Below are positions 37,352-46,350 of a DNA stretch of 64,000 nucleotides, piece after piece. The first letter of the stretch is position 1. Every line of letters starts with the position of its first letter. Source of the DNA: Chlorobaculum limnaeum (GTDB lineage: Bacteria > Bacteroidota > Chlorobiia > Chlorobiales > Chlorobiaceae). Under the pieces are notes generated by a model. The model saw nothing but the letters and a program-made list of their open reading frames with translations. It was not told the DNA's origin and ran no database searches. The DNA lies in assembly GCF_001747405.1 (NCBI RefSeq), contig NZ_CP017305.1, forward strand, positions 2,250,001 through 2,314,000. The letters run 5' to 3'. The translations under genes were made by a program, and so were the position numbers.

Positions 37352-38485
37352 ATGAAAAAGATTCTCCTCTCCCTGGCGCTCCTTTCGGCGGCGCTGCTCG
37401 CTCCCCGCCAATCCTTCGCTTTCGGCCCCGAACCGTTGCTCATCACCGCTGACCAGCAGGCCGCTCTGGAACAGACCGCGAAAAACAGCGCCTACGAACT
37501 GCTTGTGGCCAAAAGAAACGTCACGCTGAACAATGGCGCGTTCACGGCGGGTGACAATCCGGGCAATTTCATCGAGGCCAGGCTGATGCGCTCCATCGTC
37601 TGCGAGCTGAACGGCAACAGCAACCCCGACATCGCGGTGATCATCGAGCATCACGGCATGGGCAGTGGCGCGTTCTATGAGCTTTCCGCGCTGCTCTCCG
37701 GGGCAAACGGTTTCAGGCAGACCACGCCGGTGCTGCTGGGCGAAAACATCGAAATCGCGGAGTTCACCGCCGCCTCCTCCATGTGGCAGCCGGACGAACT
37801 GCTCGTCGCCTGGCGCGGCCACGGGGAGAGCGACGCCCACGCCAGACCGACGGCACTGCAACGCGCCTGCTACTTCCTCGATGGCAACTGCCTGCTCAAC
37901 GGCGACTGCGGGCAAATGCAGGTCGTGAAAAAACCGGCGCTCTATCTCTATCCCGCGAAAACCACCAGGATCGAGGTACGCCTCTCGCCGGAGGGCAAAG
38001 TCATCCGCGCGATTCCCGACTACAACCATCGCTGGCGCGTCACGGTACGGAAGGACGGCCTGATCGACGGCCGGTATCGTTATCTCTTCTACGAGGCGAC
38101 GCTCGACAAAAAGATCGAACTGCCCCGCCACGGCTGGTCGGTGCGGCACGACGACCTCGGCGACTGGTTCGATACAAATCTGCGCGAAATGGGGCTGAAC
38201 CGCGCGGAAGCTGCCGACCTGAAGGAGTACTGGATCGAGAACCTTCCGGACAGCCCGTTCTACACCATCAGGCTGATCGAGCCCTCCGTCGTGAACAGGC
38301 GTCTCGGCCTGAAGATAGAGCCGAAACCGGACAGGCTGCTCAGGGTGCTGCTCGCATTCACCCCGTCCGATAAGGCGACGGAAATCAAGGCTCCGAAGCT
38401 CGACAGGTTCCGGAGAAAGGGGTTCACCGCAGTCGAATGGGGCGGCATTCTCGACGATGGCCGCGCGGCTCGCGAGGCGCGATGA
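37352..38485 (+). CDS. Secreted conserved hypothetical protein
   Basis: A 377-residue protein with a clear signal peptide (MKKILLSLALLSAALLAPRQSFAFG), so probably exported. The second half has KPALYLYPAKTTRIEVRLSPEGKV...PDYNHRWRVTVRKDGLIDGRYRYLFYEA, a pattern shared by a conserved hypothetical family of Bacteroidota and Chlorobi. The start at 37352 is chosen for the signal peptide; an open frame from 37130 adds 74 implausible residues. Its function is unknown. Confidence 0.7.
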   Translation: MKKILLSLALLSAALLAPRQSFAFGPEPLLITADQQAALEQTAKNSAYELLVAKRNVTLNNGAFTAGDNPGNFIEARLMRSIVCELNGNSNPDIAVIIEHHGMGSGAFYELSALLSGANGFRQTTPVLLGENIEIAEFTAASSMWQPDELLVAWRGHGESDAHARPTALQRACYFLDGNCLLNGDCGQMQVVKKPALYLYPAKTTRIEVRLSPEGKVIRAIPDYNHRWRVTVRKDGLIDGRYRYLFYEATLDKKIELPRHGWSVRHDDLGDWFDTNLREMGLNRAEAADLKEYWIENLPDSPFYTIRLIEPSVVNRRLGLKIEPKPDRLLRVLLAFTPSDKATEIKAPKLDRFRRKGFTAVEWGGILDDGRAAREAR

Positions 38486-38635
38486 CCGGCAACGGCCCGG
38501 AGCCGTGGCCGCCGCGACGGTTCCGGGGAGGTTTCGGCGTCAATACAGCGGCAGGATCGCTATATTCCGGTTTGAACAGGCAAAGCCATCATCCGGCCGC
38601 GCCCTCACTGGCAGGTAATTTTTGAGTTGAATGTC

Positions 38636-39370
38636 ATGGGTTCGATACTGAGCTGTACAAATCTGAAGAAGATCTACAATAAACGCGAGGTGGTCAAAAG
38701 CTCGACCATCGAGGTCAGGCAGGGCGAAATCGTCGGCCTGCTCGGCCCGAACGGCGCGGGCAAGACCACCACGTTCTACATGATCGTGGGACTCGTCAAG
38801 CCCGATGCGGGCCAGGTGCTGCTCGACCAGGAGGAGATTACCGGCCTGCCGATGTACAAGCGGGCGCGAAAAGGAATCGGCTACCTGCCGCAGGAGGCGT
38901 CGGTGTTCCGGAAGCTCACCGTCGAGGAGAACATCCTCGCCGTGCTCGAATTCACCTCGCTCTCCAAGGCCCAGCGCCAGGAGAAGACCGACAAGATGCT
39001 CGAAGACCTGAACATCGCGCATATCCGCAAGAGCATGGGCTACGCGCTCTCGGGCGGCGAGCGGCGGCGCACGGAGATCGCTCGCGCCCTCGCGCTCGAT
39101 CCACGCTTCATCCTGCTCGACGAGCCGTTCGCGGGCGTCGATCCCATCGCCGTCGAAGACATCCAGCAGATCGTCGAGGGACTCGTCAAGCGCAACATCG
39201 GCGTGCTCATCACCGACCACAACGTGCACGAAACGCTCTCCATCACCAACCACGCCTACCTGCTCTTCGACGGCAGCATCTTCATGCAGGGCACGCCCGA
39301 ACAGATCGCCGAAAATGCCGATGCCCGCAAGCTCTACCTCGGCGAAAAGTTCACGCTCGACCGCTACTGA
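38636..39370 (+). CDS. lptB: LPS export ABC transporter ATP-binding protein
   Basis: A 244-residue ATPase powering LptFG extraction of lipopolysaccharide from the inner membrane. Walker A is GPNGAGKTT, the signature YALSGGERRRTEIARAL, Walker B FILLDEPFAGVDP, and the switch is ITDHN. These spacings are characteristic of LptB. The ATG at 38636 is chosen over a TTG at 38627. It is not beside lptA or lptC in this window. Confidence 0.92.
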   Translation: MGSILSCTNLKKIYNKREVVKSSTIEVRQGEIVGLLGPNGAGKTTTFYMIVGLVKPDAGQVLLDQEEITGLPMYKRARKGIGYLPQEASVFRKLTVEENILAVLEFTSLSKAQRQEKTDKMLEDLNIAHIRKSMGYALSGGERRRTEIARALALDPRFILLDEPFAGVDPIAVEDIQQIVEGLVKRNIGVLITDHNVHETLSITNHAYLLFDGSIFMQGTPEQIAENADARKLYLGEKFTLDRY

Positions 39371-39533
39371 GCGACGGGGAAAGGCAAGCCCGGATTTCAG
39401 GGCAGAGATGACAGGCTGGAACCGCTCATAAGCGAAACTTTGAATTTCAAAGAGTTGTTAAGTAAAGACGGGTTTCCGACCTGTTTACATTCAGATCCGA
39501 CGACACACCGCCATTGCCGGAGGCAATGATCCG

Positions 39534-41036
39534 ATGAACATACTACTTCTCTATCCGGAATTTCCGGACACCTTCTGGAGCTTCAAGCACGCCCTCAAGT
39601 TCGTCAAAAAAAAGGCGTCGCTTCCTCCGCTCGGTCTGATTACCGTGGCATCGATGCTTCCACCCGCATGGCAGCGGCGACTGGTCGATCTCAATGTTCG
39701 CAAGCTCCGCAGCGAAGATATCTCATGGGCGGACATTGCCTTCGTCAGCGCCATGGCAGTACAGCAGGAGTCCGCTCGCGAGGTGATCGCGCGATGCAAG
39801 GCCACGGGATTGCCGGTGGTCGCCGGAGGCCCACTCTTCACCACCGGTTATACCGAATTTCCCGAAGTTGATTACTTCGTGCTGAACGAGGCGGAAATCA
39901 CCCTGCCACGATTCATCGCCGACCTCGAAAATGGCCTTCCCGAGCGATATTACACCGCCGATGAATTCCCCGATCTCTCATGCACCCCAGCGCCTGAGTG
40001 GGAGCTGCTCGACATGAAACAGTACGCATCGATGGCCATCCAGTTCTCGCGCGGCTGCCCGTATCGCTGCGATTTCTGCAACGTCACAGCGCTCTTCGGC
40101 CACAAAATCCGCACCAAATCCAGTTCGCAGATCATCGCCGAGCTGGAGGGACTGCGAAAACACGGATGGAAGGACAGCATCTTTTTCGTCGACGACAACT
40201 TCATCGCCCACCGCGCGTACCTGAAAAAGGAGCTTCTGCCTGCGCTGATCGACTGGAGACAAGCCAATGGGGTAACGAACAAGTTTTACACGGAGTGCTC
40301 GATCAATCTTGCCGACGATGACGAGTTGATGGCGCTGATGGTGTCGGCGGGCTTCAACCAGGTGTTCATCGGCATCGAAACGCCTGAAGACTTGGCCTTG
40401 CAGGCTTGCGGCAAGCAGCACAACACCTCGCGCGACATGCTCGATAACGTCCGGCGAATCCAGCACGCGGGCATCGAGGTGCAGGGAGGATTCATCGTGG
40501 GCTTCGACAGCGACACGCCGTCGATTTTTCAGAAACAGATCGACTTCATCCAGAACAGCGGCATCGTCACCGCGATGGTCGGCATTTTGCAGGCCCTGCC
40601 CGGCACGAAGCTCTACGAACGGCTGAAGGGCGAGGGACGGCTGCTGCCCCATTCGAGCGGCGACAATGCGGACAGCAACACCAACATCGTGCCGGTGATG
40701 GATGCCGAACTTTTGCGCAAAGGGTACCGGGAGATGATGAACCAGCTCTACGCGCCCAAATTTTACTATCAGCGAATCCGCACCTTGCTGCAGGAGTACC
40801 GGCCTCATCAACTGAAAGGGCGCTTCCGGATGAGCCAGTTCATGGCCTTCCTGCGCTCGACGGTCGTGCTCGGCGTCATCGGACGGGAGCGTGTCCATTA
40901 CTGGCGAATGCTCGCCTGGACGGCTGTCAACCGCCAGCAGGCGCTGCCACTGGCCGTAACGCTGGCCATCTACGGCCACCACTTCCGGAAGGTATGCGCC
41001 CTGCATTTGAAAGAGCGTCAGCATGCAACTATATGA
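39534..41036 (+). CDS. B12-binding radical SAM protein (DUF4070; BchQ/BchR/HpnP-like)
   Basis: A 500-residue protein with an N-terminal cobalamin-binding-like domain (MNILLLYPEFPDTFWS...), the radical SAM cluster motif C-x3-C-x2-C in SRGCPYRCDFCNVTALFG, and a C-terminal DUF4070 region (GKQHNTSRDML, GGFIVGFDSD, LQALPGTKLYERL). This architecture is shared by green sulfur C-8/C-12 bacteriochlorophyll methylases (BchQ, BchR) and hopanoid C-2 methylase HpnP. Methylation of a bacteriochlorophyll side chain is therefore the leading hypothesis, but the subgroup cannot be fixed from sequence alone. Confidence 0.75.
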   Translation: MNILLLYPEFPDTFWSFKHALKFVKKKASLPPLGLITVASMLPPAWQRRLVDLNVRKLRSEDISWADIAFVSAMAVQQESAREVIARCKATGLPVVAGGPLFTTGYTEFPEVDYFVLNEAEITLPRFIADLENGLPERYYTADEFPDLSCTPAPEWELLDMKQYASMAIQFSRGCPYRCDFCNVTALFGHKIRTKSSSQIIAELEGLRKHGWKDSIFFVDDNFIAHRAYLKKELLPALIDWRQANGVTNKFYTECSINLADDDELMALMVSAGFNQVFIGIETPEDLALQACGKQHNTSRDMLDNVRRIQHAGIEVQGGFIVGFDSDTPSIFQKQIDFIQNSGIVTAMVGILQALPGTKLYERLKGEGRLLPHSSGDNADSNTNIVPVMDAELLRKGYREMMNQLYAPKFYYQRIRTLLQEYRPHQLKGRFRMSQFMAFLRSTVVLGVIGRERVHYWRMLAWTAVNRQQALPLAVTLAIYGHHFRKVCALHLKERQHATI

Positions 41037-41190
41037 ACGTCAGATCGCAATGGGATTTGTATGTTCGAACAATAAAGAGTAATATCAGATTTCTGGACAA
41101 CGGTTGGGCCAGAGGCTTTCAAGTGATTTGTGCTTTTGATTATTTGGCAGCTTTTCTCTTTCTATCAAAGCACTAAGACCTTGCATAATC

Positions 41191-41463
41191 ATGAACATCT
41201 ACATCGGCAATCTCAATTACGATATCACTGAAGCAGAACTGAGCGATGCGTTCGGCGAATTCGGAACCGTTTCCAAATCGAACGTCATCATCGACAAGTT
41301 CACGGGCCGCTCGAAAGGGTTTGGCTTCGTCGAAATGCCTAACGACGCTGAAGCCAACGAGGCGATCTCCAAACTCAACGAGAGCGACCTGAAAGGCAGA
41401 AAAATCAGGGTGAACGAGGCCAAGCCGCGCGAAGATCGCCCGGTATCCCGCCCCAGGTACTGA
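41191..41463 (+). CDS. RRM-type RNA-binding protein
   Basis: A 90-residue single RRM protein: RNP2 is IYIGNLNYD (residues 3-11), RNP1 is KGFGFVEM, and the tail is short and basic (NEAKPREDRPVSRPRY). Similar Rbp proteins in cyanobacteria and Chlorobi are often cold-induced RNA chaperones. It is monocistronic, with a long 150-bp leader and a strong terminator right after. Confidence 0.92.
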   Translation: MNIYIGNLNYDITEAELSDAFGEFGTVSKSNVIIDKFTGRSKGFGFVEMPNDAEANEAISKLNESDLKGRKIRVNEAKPREDRPVSRPRY

Positions 41464-41486
41464 TCTGCTTCCATAGACAGACCGTC

Positions 41487-41519
41487 AAGCCGCAGCGACA
41501 AAACTGCGGCTTTTTTTTG
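41487..41519 (+). terminator. Rho-independent terminator of the RRM gene
   Basis: A 9-bp stem AAGCCGCAG...CTGCGGCTT followed by a run of eight T. It lies 24 bp after the stop codon. Confidence 0.92.
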
Positions 41520-41585
41520 CCCCTCTGTTCCCCGCCGGGAATTCACTGCGTATCTTCAAAGGCATTCGACAACAAACGCATTCCC

Positions 41586-42998
41586 ATGATCGACGAGCCG
41601 TTTCTGTTCCGCTCCGAGGGCGGGTTCATCCGCATTCCCATCTGGGGCCATATCCCGCTGAGCGCGCCGCTCAAGAAAATCCTCGCGCATCCTTCTTTCC
41701 TGCGGCTCAAGGGCATCCGCCAGCTCTCGTTCGCCCAGCAGGTCTATCCCGGCGCGAACCACACCCGCTTCGAGCACTCCATCGGCGTCTATCACCTGAT
41801 GAAAATGATTTTGCAGCGCATGGTGAGCAACCCGCTGGCGCTCGAATTGCAAAGCGAGCAGCTGCAGTTCGACGGCGAGACCTGCCGCACGCTCTTGGCG
41901 ACCTGCCTGTTGCACGACATCGGCCACTACCCTCACGCCCATGTGCTGGAGGAAGTCACCCCGGCAGGCGACAGCTCTGCGGTGTTCGCGCACCACGAGT
42001 CGCTGACTGGCCAGTTCCTGAACGAGGAGCACCACGGCGTTCCGTCGATCGCGGCGATCCTGCACGACGACTGGCAGGTCGATCCCGACACCGTGACGGA
42101 GATCATCGCGGGCAAGACGGCGCACCGGCTCGGCAAGCTGGTGAGCGGTACGCTCGATCCCGACAAGATGGACTACCTCATGCGCGACGCGCACCACTGC
42201 AACATTCCGTACGGCAGCATCGACATCGAGCGGCTCATCGAATCGTTCGTGCCCGACCCGGAGCGCCAGCGGCTGGCAATCACCGAAAAAGGGATCGCGC
42301 CACTCGAAAGCCTGCTCTTCGCCAAGTACATGATGATGCGCAACGTCTACTGGCACCACACCAGCCGCACCTTCGCGGCGATGCTGCGCCGACTCCTGCA
42401 GGAGATCACGGACGATGGCCGCCTGCCCGTCGCGCCGCTGCGCGAACTTTTCTACTTCAACTCCGACGACCGCGTGTTCTATGAGCTCGAACGGATGATC
42501 CGCCATCTCGGCCTGCCATCGGCAGAGCTGCTCGACGCGATTCTGGAGCGCCGCGTCTACAAGCGGGCGATGACCATTCGCCCCTACACCGGCCCGGAGA
42601 TGGCAATCGATCCGGTCTGGTTCGCCTACAGCACCGACCACCGCCGTCGCAAGGAGAAGGAGCTGGAAATCTGCGCTCTCGTCGGCAGAAAAACCGGCAA
42701 ACGGCTCGCTGGCCACGAGGTGCTCATCGACGCGCCCGCATCGAAGGATGTGTTCGACTACGACGACTTCCGCGAACTGCGCGTCTGGCCAACCAGAAGC
42801 GAACACCGCCACCTGGTGCACTCGACGGCCACGAGCGACTACGTCCGGTTCGACGATTTCCGCGAATCGGTGTTCCGCTCGGACTTCATCCTCTCCTTCG
42901 AGCGCTACACCAAGAAATTCCGTGTGCTCTGCCGCCCCGACCTCGTCGAGACGCTTTCCGGCCTCGAAGCGGAGGTGCTGGAAATTTTGCGGGGGTGA
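41586..42998 (+). CDS. HD-domain phosphohydrolase (dGTPase/SAMHD1-like)
   Basis: A 470-residue metal-dependent phosphohydrolase. The HD motif residues are HTRFEHSIG (first H), CLLHDIGHYPHAH (HD) and the later D in GTLDPDKMDYLMRD. This resembles the deoxyguanosinetriphosphate triphosphohydrolase-like YwfO/SAMHD1 group that cleaves (d)NTPs. The start at 41586 gives MIDEPFLFRSEGGFI. Confidence 0.88.
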   Translation: MIDEPFLFRSEGGFIRIPIWGHIPLSAPLKKILAHPSFLRLKGIRQLSFAQQVYPGANHTRFEHSIGVYHLMKMILQRMVSNPLALELQSEQLQFDGETCRTLLATCLLHDIGHYPHAHVLEEVTPAGDSSAVFAHHESLTGQFLNEEHHGVPSIAAILHDDWQVDPDTVTEIIAGKTAHRLGKLVSGTLDPDKMDYLMRDAHHCNIPYGSIDIERLIESFVPDPERQRLAITEKGIAPLESLLFAKYMMMRNVYWHHTSRTFAAMLRRLLQEITDDGRLPVAPLRELFYFNSDDRVFYELERMIRHLGLPSAELLDAILERRVYKRAMTIRPYTGPEMAIDPVWFAYSTDHRRRKEKELEICALVGRKTGKRLAGHEVLIDAPASKDVFDYDDFRELRVWPTRSEHRHLVHSTATSDYVRFDDFRESVFRSDFILSFERYTKKFRVLCRPDLVETLSGLEAEVLEILRG

Positions 42999-43089
42999 CG
43001 ATGGCGGGAAAGAACGAAAAGGACAGCAGGGACGCGAAGGAGGACATGCGCGGCTGAAGTAATGAAACCGGTCTTGCATTCCGAATTCC

Positions 43090-43135
43090 TGCATTTACAT
43101 TGCCCCGGCTTTCAAGCCGGGGAACAGATTGCGGA
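43090..43135. repeat. Partial dispersed palindrome
   Basis: TTACATTGCCCCGGCTTTCAAGCCGGGGAAC, the CCCCGGC...GCCGGGG half of the common repeat, lies between the HD gene and the YtxH gene. No other unit parts are seen here. Confidence 0.6.
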
Positions 43136-43242
43136 CACCACTCGACCCCGGCTCGCTTCGGATTCAATGGGGATGAACCTTTTAAGCGGCTGCCTTTTGT
43201 TATATTCACTACGGTAAACTTTTGAACCCAACTCCTTCGATC

Positions 43243-43566
43243 ATGGAACATCAGGACAAATACTACAAGGGACTGTTTTTCGGAGCCATGCTCGGCGCGG
43301 CGGTCGGTACCATCATGGGCCTGCTCTTCGCTCCGCGCAAGGGCGAGGATACCCAGATGATCATAACCGGCAAGCTCAAACGCGCCATCGATCGGGCGAC
43401 GGACATGTATGAAGGTTCGGAACTCGAAGCGACCTACAGCAACGAGGCCAAGCACCGCTCGCAGGAGATTATCGACAGTGCGCGCGACGAGGCCCGCAAG
43501 ATTCTCGACGAGGCGAACGACATCATCAGGGACATTCGCGGCCAGTCCAAAGCGCAGGAGAACTGA
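43243..43566 (+). CDS. YtxH domain-containing protein
   Basis: A 107-residue small membrane-associated protein. A single N-terminal glycine-rich hydrophobic segment (GLFFGAMLGAAVGTIMGLLFAPRKGED) is typical of YtxH proteins; a charged, coiled-coil-prone tail (EIIDSARDEARKILDEANDIIRDI) follows. It is probably a stress or envelope protein. It lies 3 bp upstream of the alpha/beta hydrolase, so they form an operon. Confidence 0.85.
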   Translation: MEHQDKYYKGLFFGAMLGAAVGTIMGLLFAPRKGEDTQMIITGKLKRAIDRATDMYEGSELEATYSNEAKHRSQEIIDSARDEARKILDEANDIIRDIRGQSKAQEN

Positions 43567-43569
43567 GCC

Positions 43570-44340
43570 ATGCTGACCTTCACTGGAGCGGCTGGCGGAG
43601 ACGCCGGTAACGTGTTGCTTCTGCACGCTTTCCCGGTTTCGGCGGAGATGTGGGAGCCGCAACTCGCCCCGCTCGCCGAGTCGGGCTACCGGGTCATCGC
43701 CCCGTACGTCTATGGCTTCGACAGTTCGCCGTCGCGCCCCGGCTGGAGCATGGACGATTACGCCCGCGACCTCGCCCGCCTCATCGAAGCACTCGGCTGG
43801 TCAAGCGCGACTGTGGTGGGCCTCTCGATGGGCGGCTACCAGGCGCTGGCATTTTACCGGCTCTACCCGGAGCTGATCGATTCGCTGGTGCTTTGCGACA
43901 CGCGGGCCAACGCCGATTCGCCGGAGGTGCTGGCCGGGCGGCAGCAGTTCAGAAATGCGGTGATGGAGAAGGGATCGGAGGAGGCCACCGCGAGGATGGT
44001 TCCGAACTTTTTCGCGAAGGAGACCTACGCCTCGAACCAGCCGCTCGTCGAGAAAACGCGGGAGAGCATCGTCCGCCAAGCGCCGGAGGAGATCAGCGAA
44101 GCGATGCGGGCCATCGCCGAGCGGAAGGATTCGACGGAGCTCTTGACCGAGATCGCCTGCCCGACGCTCATCGTCAACGGCATGGAGGACACCGTCACCA
44201 CGCAGGAAGTCGCCGCCAAAATGCACGCCCTGATTCCCGGCTCAAAGCTCGAACTGATCCCCGAAGCCGGCCACCTCTCGAACCTCGACCAACCCGCGAT
44301 GTTTAATGGAATATTGCTGGAGCATTTGCGGAGCTTGTAA
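43570..44340 (+). CDS. Alpha/beta hydrolase
   Basis: A 256-residue alpha/beta hydrolase: LLLHAFPVSAEMW (oxyanion region), nucleophile elbow VGLSMGGY (S86), acid NGMEDTV, and base histidine in PEAGHLSNLDQP. It is similar to 3-oxoadipate enol-lactonase and esterase-like proteins; the substrate is unknown. Its 3' end is the boundary of the integron-like array, and a diverged copy of that end is found at 31067-31152. Confidence 0.88.
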   Translation: MLTFTGAAGGDAGNVLLLHAFPVSAEMWEPQLAPLAESGYRVIAPYVYGFDSSPSRPGWSMDDYARDLARLIEALGWSSATVVGLSMGGYQALAFYRLYPELIDSLVLCDTRANADSPEVLAGRQQFRNAVMEKGSEEATARMVPNFFAKETYASNQPLVEKTRESIVRQAPEEISEAMRAIAERKDSTELLTEIACPTLIVNGMEDTVTTQEVAAKMHALIPGSKLELIPEAGHLSNLDQPAMFNGILLEHLRSL

Positions 44341-44350
44341 ACAGTAAACA

Positions 44351-44397
44351 GCAACCCCCCAACCGGTGTTGACTGGTTGGGGGGTTGCGTTTCTTCC
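44351..44397 (+). terminator. Terminator after the alpha/beta hydrolase
   Basis: A perfect 14-bp stem GCAACCCCCCAACC/GGTTGGGGGGTTGC followed by GTTTCTT. The CTGGTTGGGG...TTGCGTTTC core is shared with terminators at 51279 and 52586 and half-present at about 31051. Confidence 0.85.
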
Positions 44398-44440
44398 CTT
44401 GTATAACGAACATTCTCACGCTAAAAAAACTTATTTTTTA

Positions 44441-44571
44441 TAACGGTCGGGGCTATGCGACGCTGGGGAAATCGAAGCTACTTTCTTATCAACATGCACA
44501 AAGTTATAAAAAGATGTACATTTGACGTAACCACTTAAACCCCAGTGGCGTATGAGCCCTTGTTATGCACC
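44441..44571 (-). other. attC-like site A (end of cassette 2)
   Basis: A ~131-bp imperfect palindrome: GGGGCTATGCGACGCTGGGG pairs with CCCCAGTGGCGTATGAGCCC across a ~70-nt centre. On the minus strand it begins GGTGCATAAC and ends with a CGTTATA core. The stop codon (TAA) of the preceding gene lies inside the GGTGCATAAC box, as in integron cassettes. That box is the exact inverse of GTTATGCACC at the front of the same cassette (48527-48536). Confidence 0.7.
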
Positions 44572-45234
44572 GTTTTTCTTTTTTCCATTTATAATATCAC
44601 TCAATTTATCTTTATAATCACTCAATAAACTATTAACGTACTTCATTGAGTCAAATAGTTCCTGATACTTGTCATATTGTGCTTGTATATCCTGTGGAGT
44701 CTTTCTTTTGTTCTCTTCTAATTCTAAAGCTTCATTATACCATTTTCTAAACTTTGCCTGATATTCTGTTAGATGAGGTCTTAATCCTTCGTTAAGAATG
44801 TCAGTTAAAAGTTTTATTAAATCTTTTGATTCATTATTTTCTAAGAGCATTACGCCTGTAAGTTTCTTTAACTCGTCTCTTGTTATTTGAAATAATGAAT
44901 ACCAAGAATTGTAAACTTCTACAATTACATCATTGTTCTCAATCGGGAGAGCTGCTTTTCTAGTAATCATCTCTATATATATTCTATGAGCAATTTCAAT
45001 ATTTTGATAATTACGGTTTATTGCATATTCAACTTCAGCTCCTCCAATTTTGTATTTAAGTTTTATCGAAACCACCTCATTGTGAACATTGTTCGATTTA
45101 ATATAGCGTTTTATTAAAAATCGAATAAGGAAGAATAACGCAATTCCAATTAACAAAATCCAAATATTCAGAATGAGAGAAAATGTTCCCTCACACAAAT
45201 TGAATTTAAAATCTATAATATTAATTTCATTCAT
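44563..45234 (-). CDS. Single-pass membrane protein, candidate effector of TIR operon
   Basis: A 223-residue protein with one strong N-terminal transmembrane segment (ILNIWILLIGIALFFLIRFLIKRYI, about 22-47), then a soluble helical domain with a C-terminal coiled-coil-like stretch (LELEENKRKTPQDIQAQYDKYQELFDSMKYV). I recognise no family. It overlaps the TIR gene upstream by 8 bp, so it is co-translated with it, and it is last in the four-gene operon. Its place suggests a membrane-acting effector triggered by a TIR signal; this is inference. The stop codon lies in attC-like site A. Confidence 0.7.
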   Translation of the reverse strand: MNEINIIDFKFNLCEGTFSLILNIWILLIGIALFFLIRFLIKRYIKSNNVHNEVVSIKLKYKIGGAEVEYAINRNYQNIEIAHRIYIEMITRKAALPIENNDVIVEVYNSWYSLFQITRDELKKLTGVMLLENNESKDLIKLLTDILNEGLRPHLTEYQAKFRKWYNEALELEENKRKTPQDIQAQYDKYQELFDSMKYVNSLLSDYKDKLSDIINGKKKNGA

Positions 45235-45769
45235 ACCAACGGTCTCCTGTTCTATTATCTACAAATGAAGAAAAAGAATTATCTGGAATAACTTTATCCC
45301 TATTCAAAAATGCTTCATGAATCCAACTCTGAACAATATGTGGATTTGTGTTCCAATTATATAGTTTTGCAAATCCTTTTTCCCAAATTTTATAAAGTCT
45401 TGGTGGAATTGTGTAGGGATTAAATTTATTGTCAGATGTAATAGGATAACTTGGCAAAAAGATACCTAACAGTCCTGAACGTGGATTTAATCTTGTGTCA
45501 CGAATGCATGAACCAATTTCCCAATCAACATGTTTTCTCTGCCATGTTTGAGTTCCAATAAGGACTACTGTTACAGTTGAATCTCTTAAGTATTCATCTC
45601 TAATCTTTTGACGTATTGTTTCAGCATTCAGATTGGAATCAATTTCGCCAATTTGAACAGATTTTGAAACCATTATATCATAATGATTTGCAAAAAGCCC
45701 TTCAAATAAATTCCTATAATGTTGGTCATTAGCGTGATGATAGCTAACAAATACTTTGTGACGTTGCAT
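45227..45769 (-). CDS. TIR-like (MTH538/DUF1863) protein, ThsB-like
   Basis: A 180-residue protein with the DUF1863 TIR-like fold used by Thoeris ThsB: KVFVSYHHANDQHYRNLFEGLF at the start, VTVVLIGTQTWQRKHVDWEIGSCI in the centre with the conserved Glu E84, and GLLGIFLPSYP. ThsB proteins sense phage and make a cyclic ADP-ribose-type signal from NAD+. No ThsA (SIR2/SLOG or macro-domain) is nearby; instead a membrane protein follows. AT-rich, unlike the core genome. Confidence 0.85.
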   Translation of the reverse strand: MQRHKVFVSYHHANDQHYRNLFEGLFANHYDIMVSKSVQIGEIDSNLNAETIRQKIRDEYLRDSTVTVVLIGTQTWQRKHVDWEIGSCIRDTRLNPRSGLLGIFLPSYPITSDNKFNPYTIPPRLYKIWEKGFAKLYNWNTNPHIVQSWIHEAFLNRDKVIPDNSFSSFVDNRTGDRWYE

Positions 45770-45773
45770 AAAC

Positions 45774-46299
45774 TTATGATTTACTTATATTTATATTCAG
45801 AAAACTTGGAATTGGTAAATTGTCCCTGTCCAATATTTTAGCTAAAGGGAGCAATAAATCTTCATACCTATTCATATCTTCCAGACTATTATTAAATCGG
45901 TCAACCCCTTTTAACGATTTAAGAAAAGAAAAAAAATCATTTCTAGTTCGAATAATATTATCAATCCTTAAATAGTCTGGTAAATTTGCTTCGATAATAC
46001 TTTTATGCCTTAATGCAAATATTTTCACACTATCAAAAGCATAAGCATAACCTAATTCAAACGGCACCCATTTTGAATTAAGCGAATTATCTGAAGCAAT
46101 ACAAATCATAAAATCAGAACCTTGTATTCCCTTTTTTATAGCTGCAACAACTTTTTGAGGATCTTTTTTTCCATCAACTGATTGCAAATTCATATCGTTT
46201 TTATCAAGAAAAACTTCAATCTTATGTAAATCCAAGAAGTTAGCAATAACTTCTGCGTACTCAATGTCATTATTTTGGTAACTTATAAAAAACTTTCAT
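45774..46299 (-). pseudogene. TIR domain protein, frameshifted at its N-terminus (T6 run)
   Basis: From the ATG at 46299 the reading MKVF continues into TIR sequence only if one T is removed from the six-T run at 46287-46292. Then KVFISYQNNDIEYAEVIANF joins the long open frame LDLHKIEVFLDKND...SDFMICIASDNSLNSKWVPFELGYAYAF, with the catalytic Glu in WVPFELGYA. The corrected protein is ~174 residues. The shift could be a sequencing error, phase variation or inactivation. It lies 4 bp before the ThsB-like gene. Confidence 0.75.
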
Positions 46300-46350
46300 T
46301 TGTATGGAAATAATTAATTTTCAATAATATAAATAGGCAACTCTTGCAGA

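Noticed and set aside
44563-46299. Complete Thoeris system
   Set aside because: A ThsB-type TIR is present, but no ThsA-like SIR2/SLOG or macro-domain protein was found nearby.
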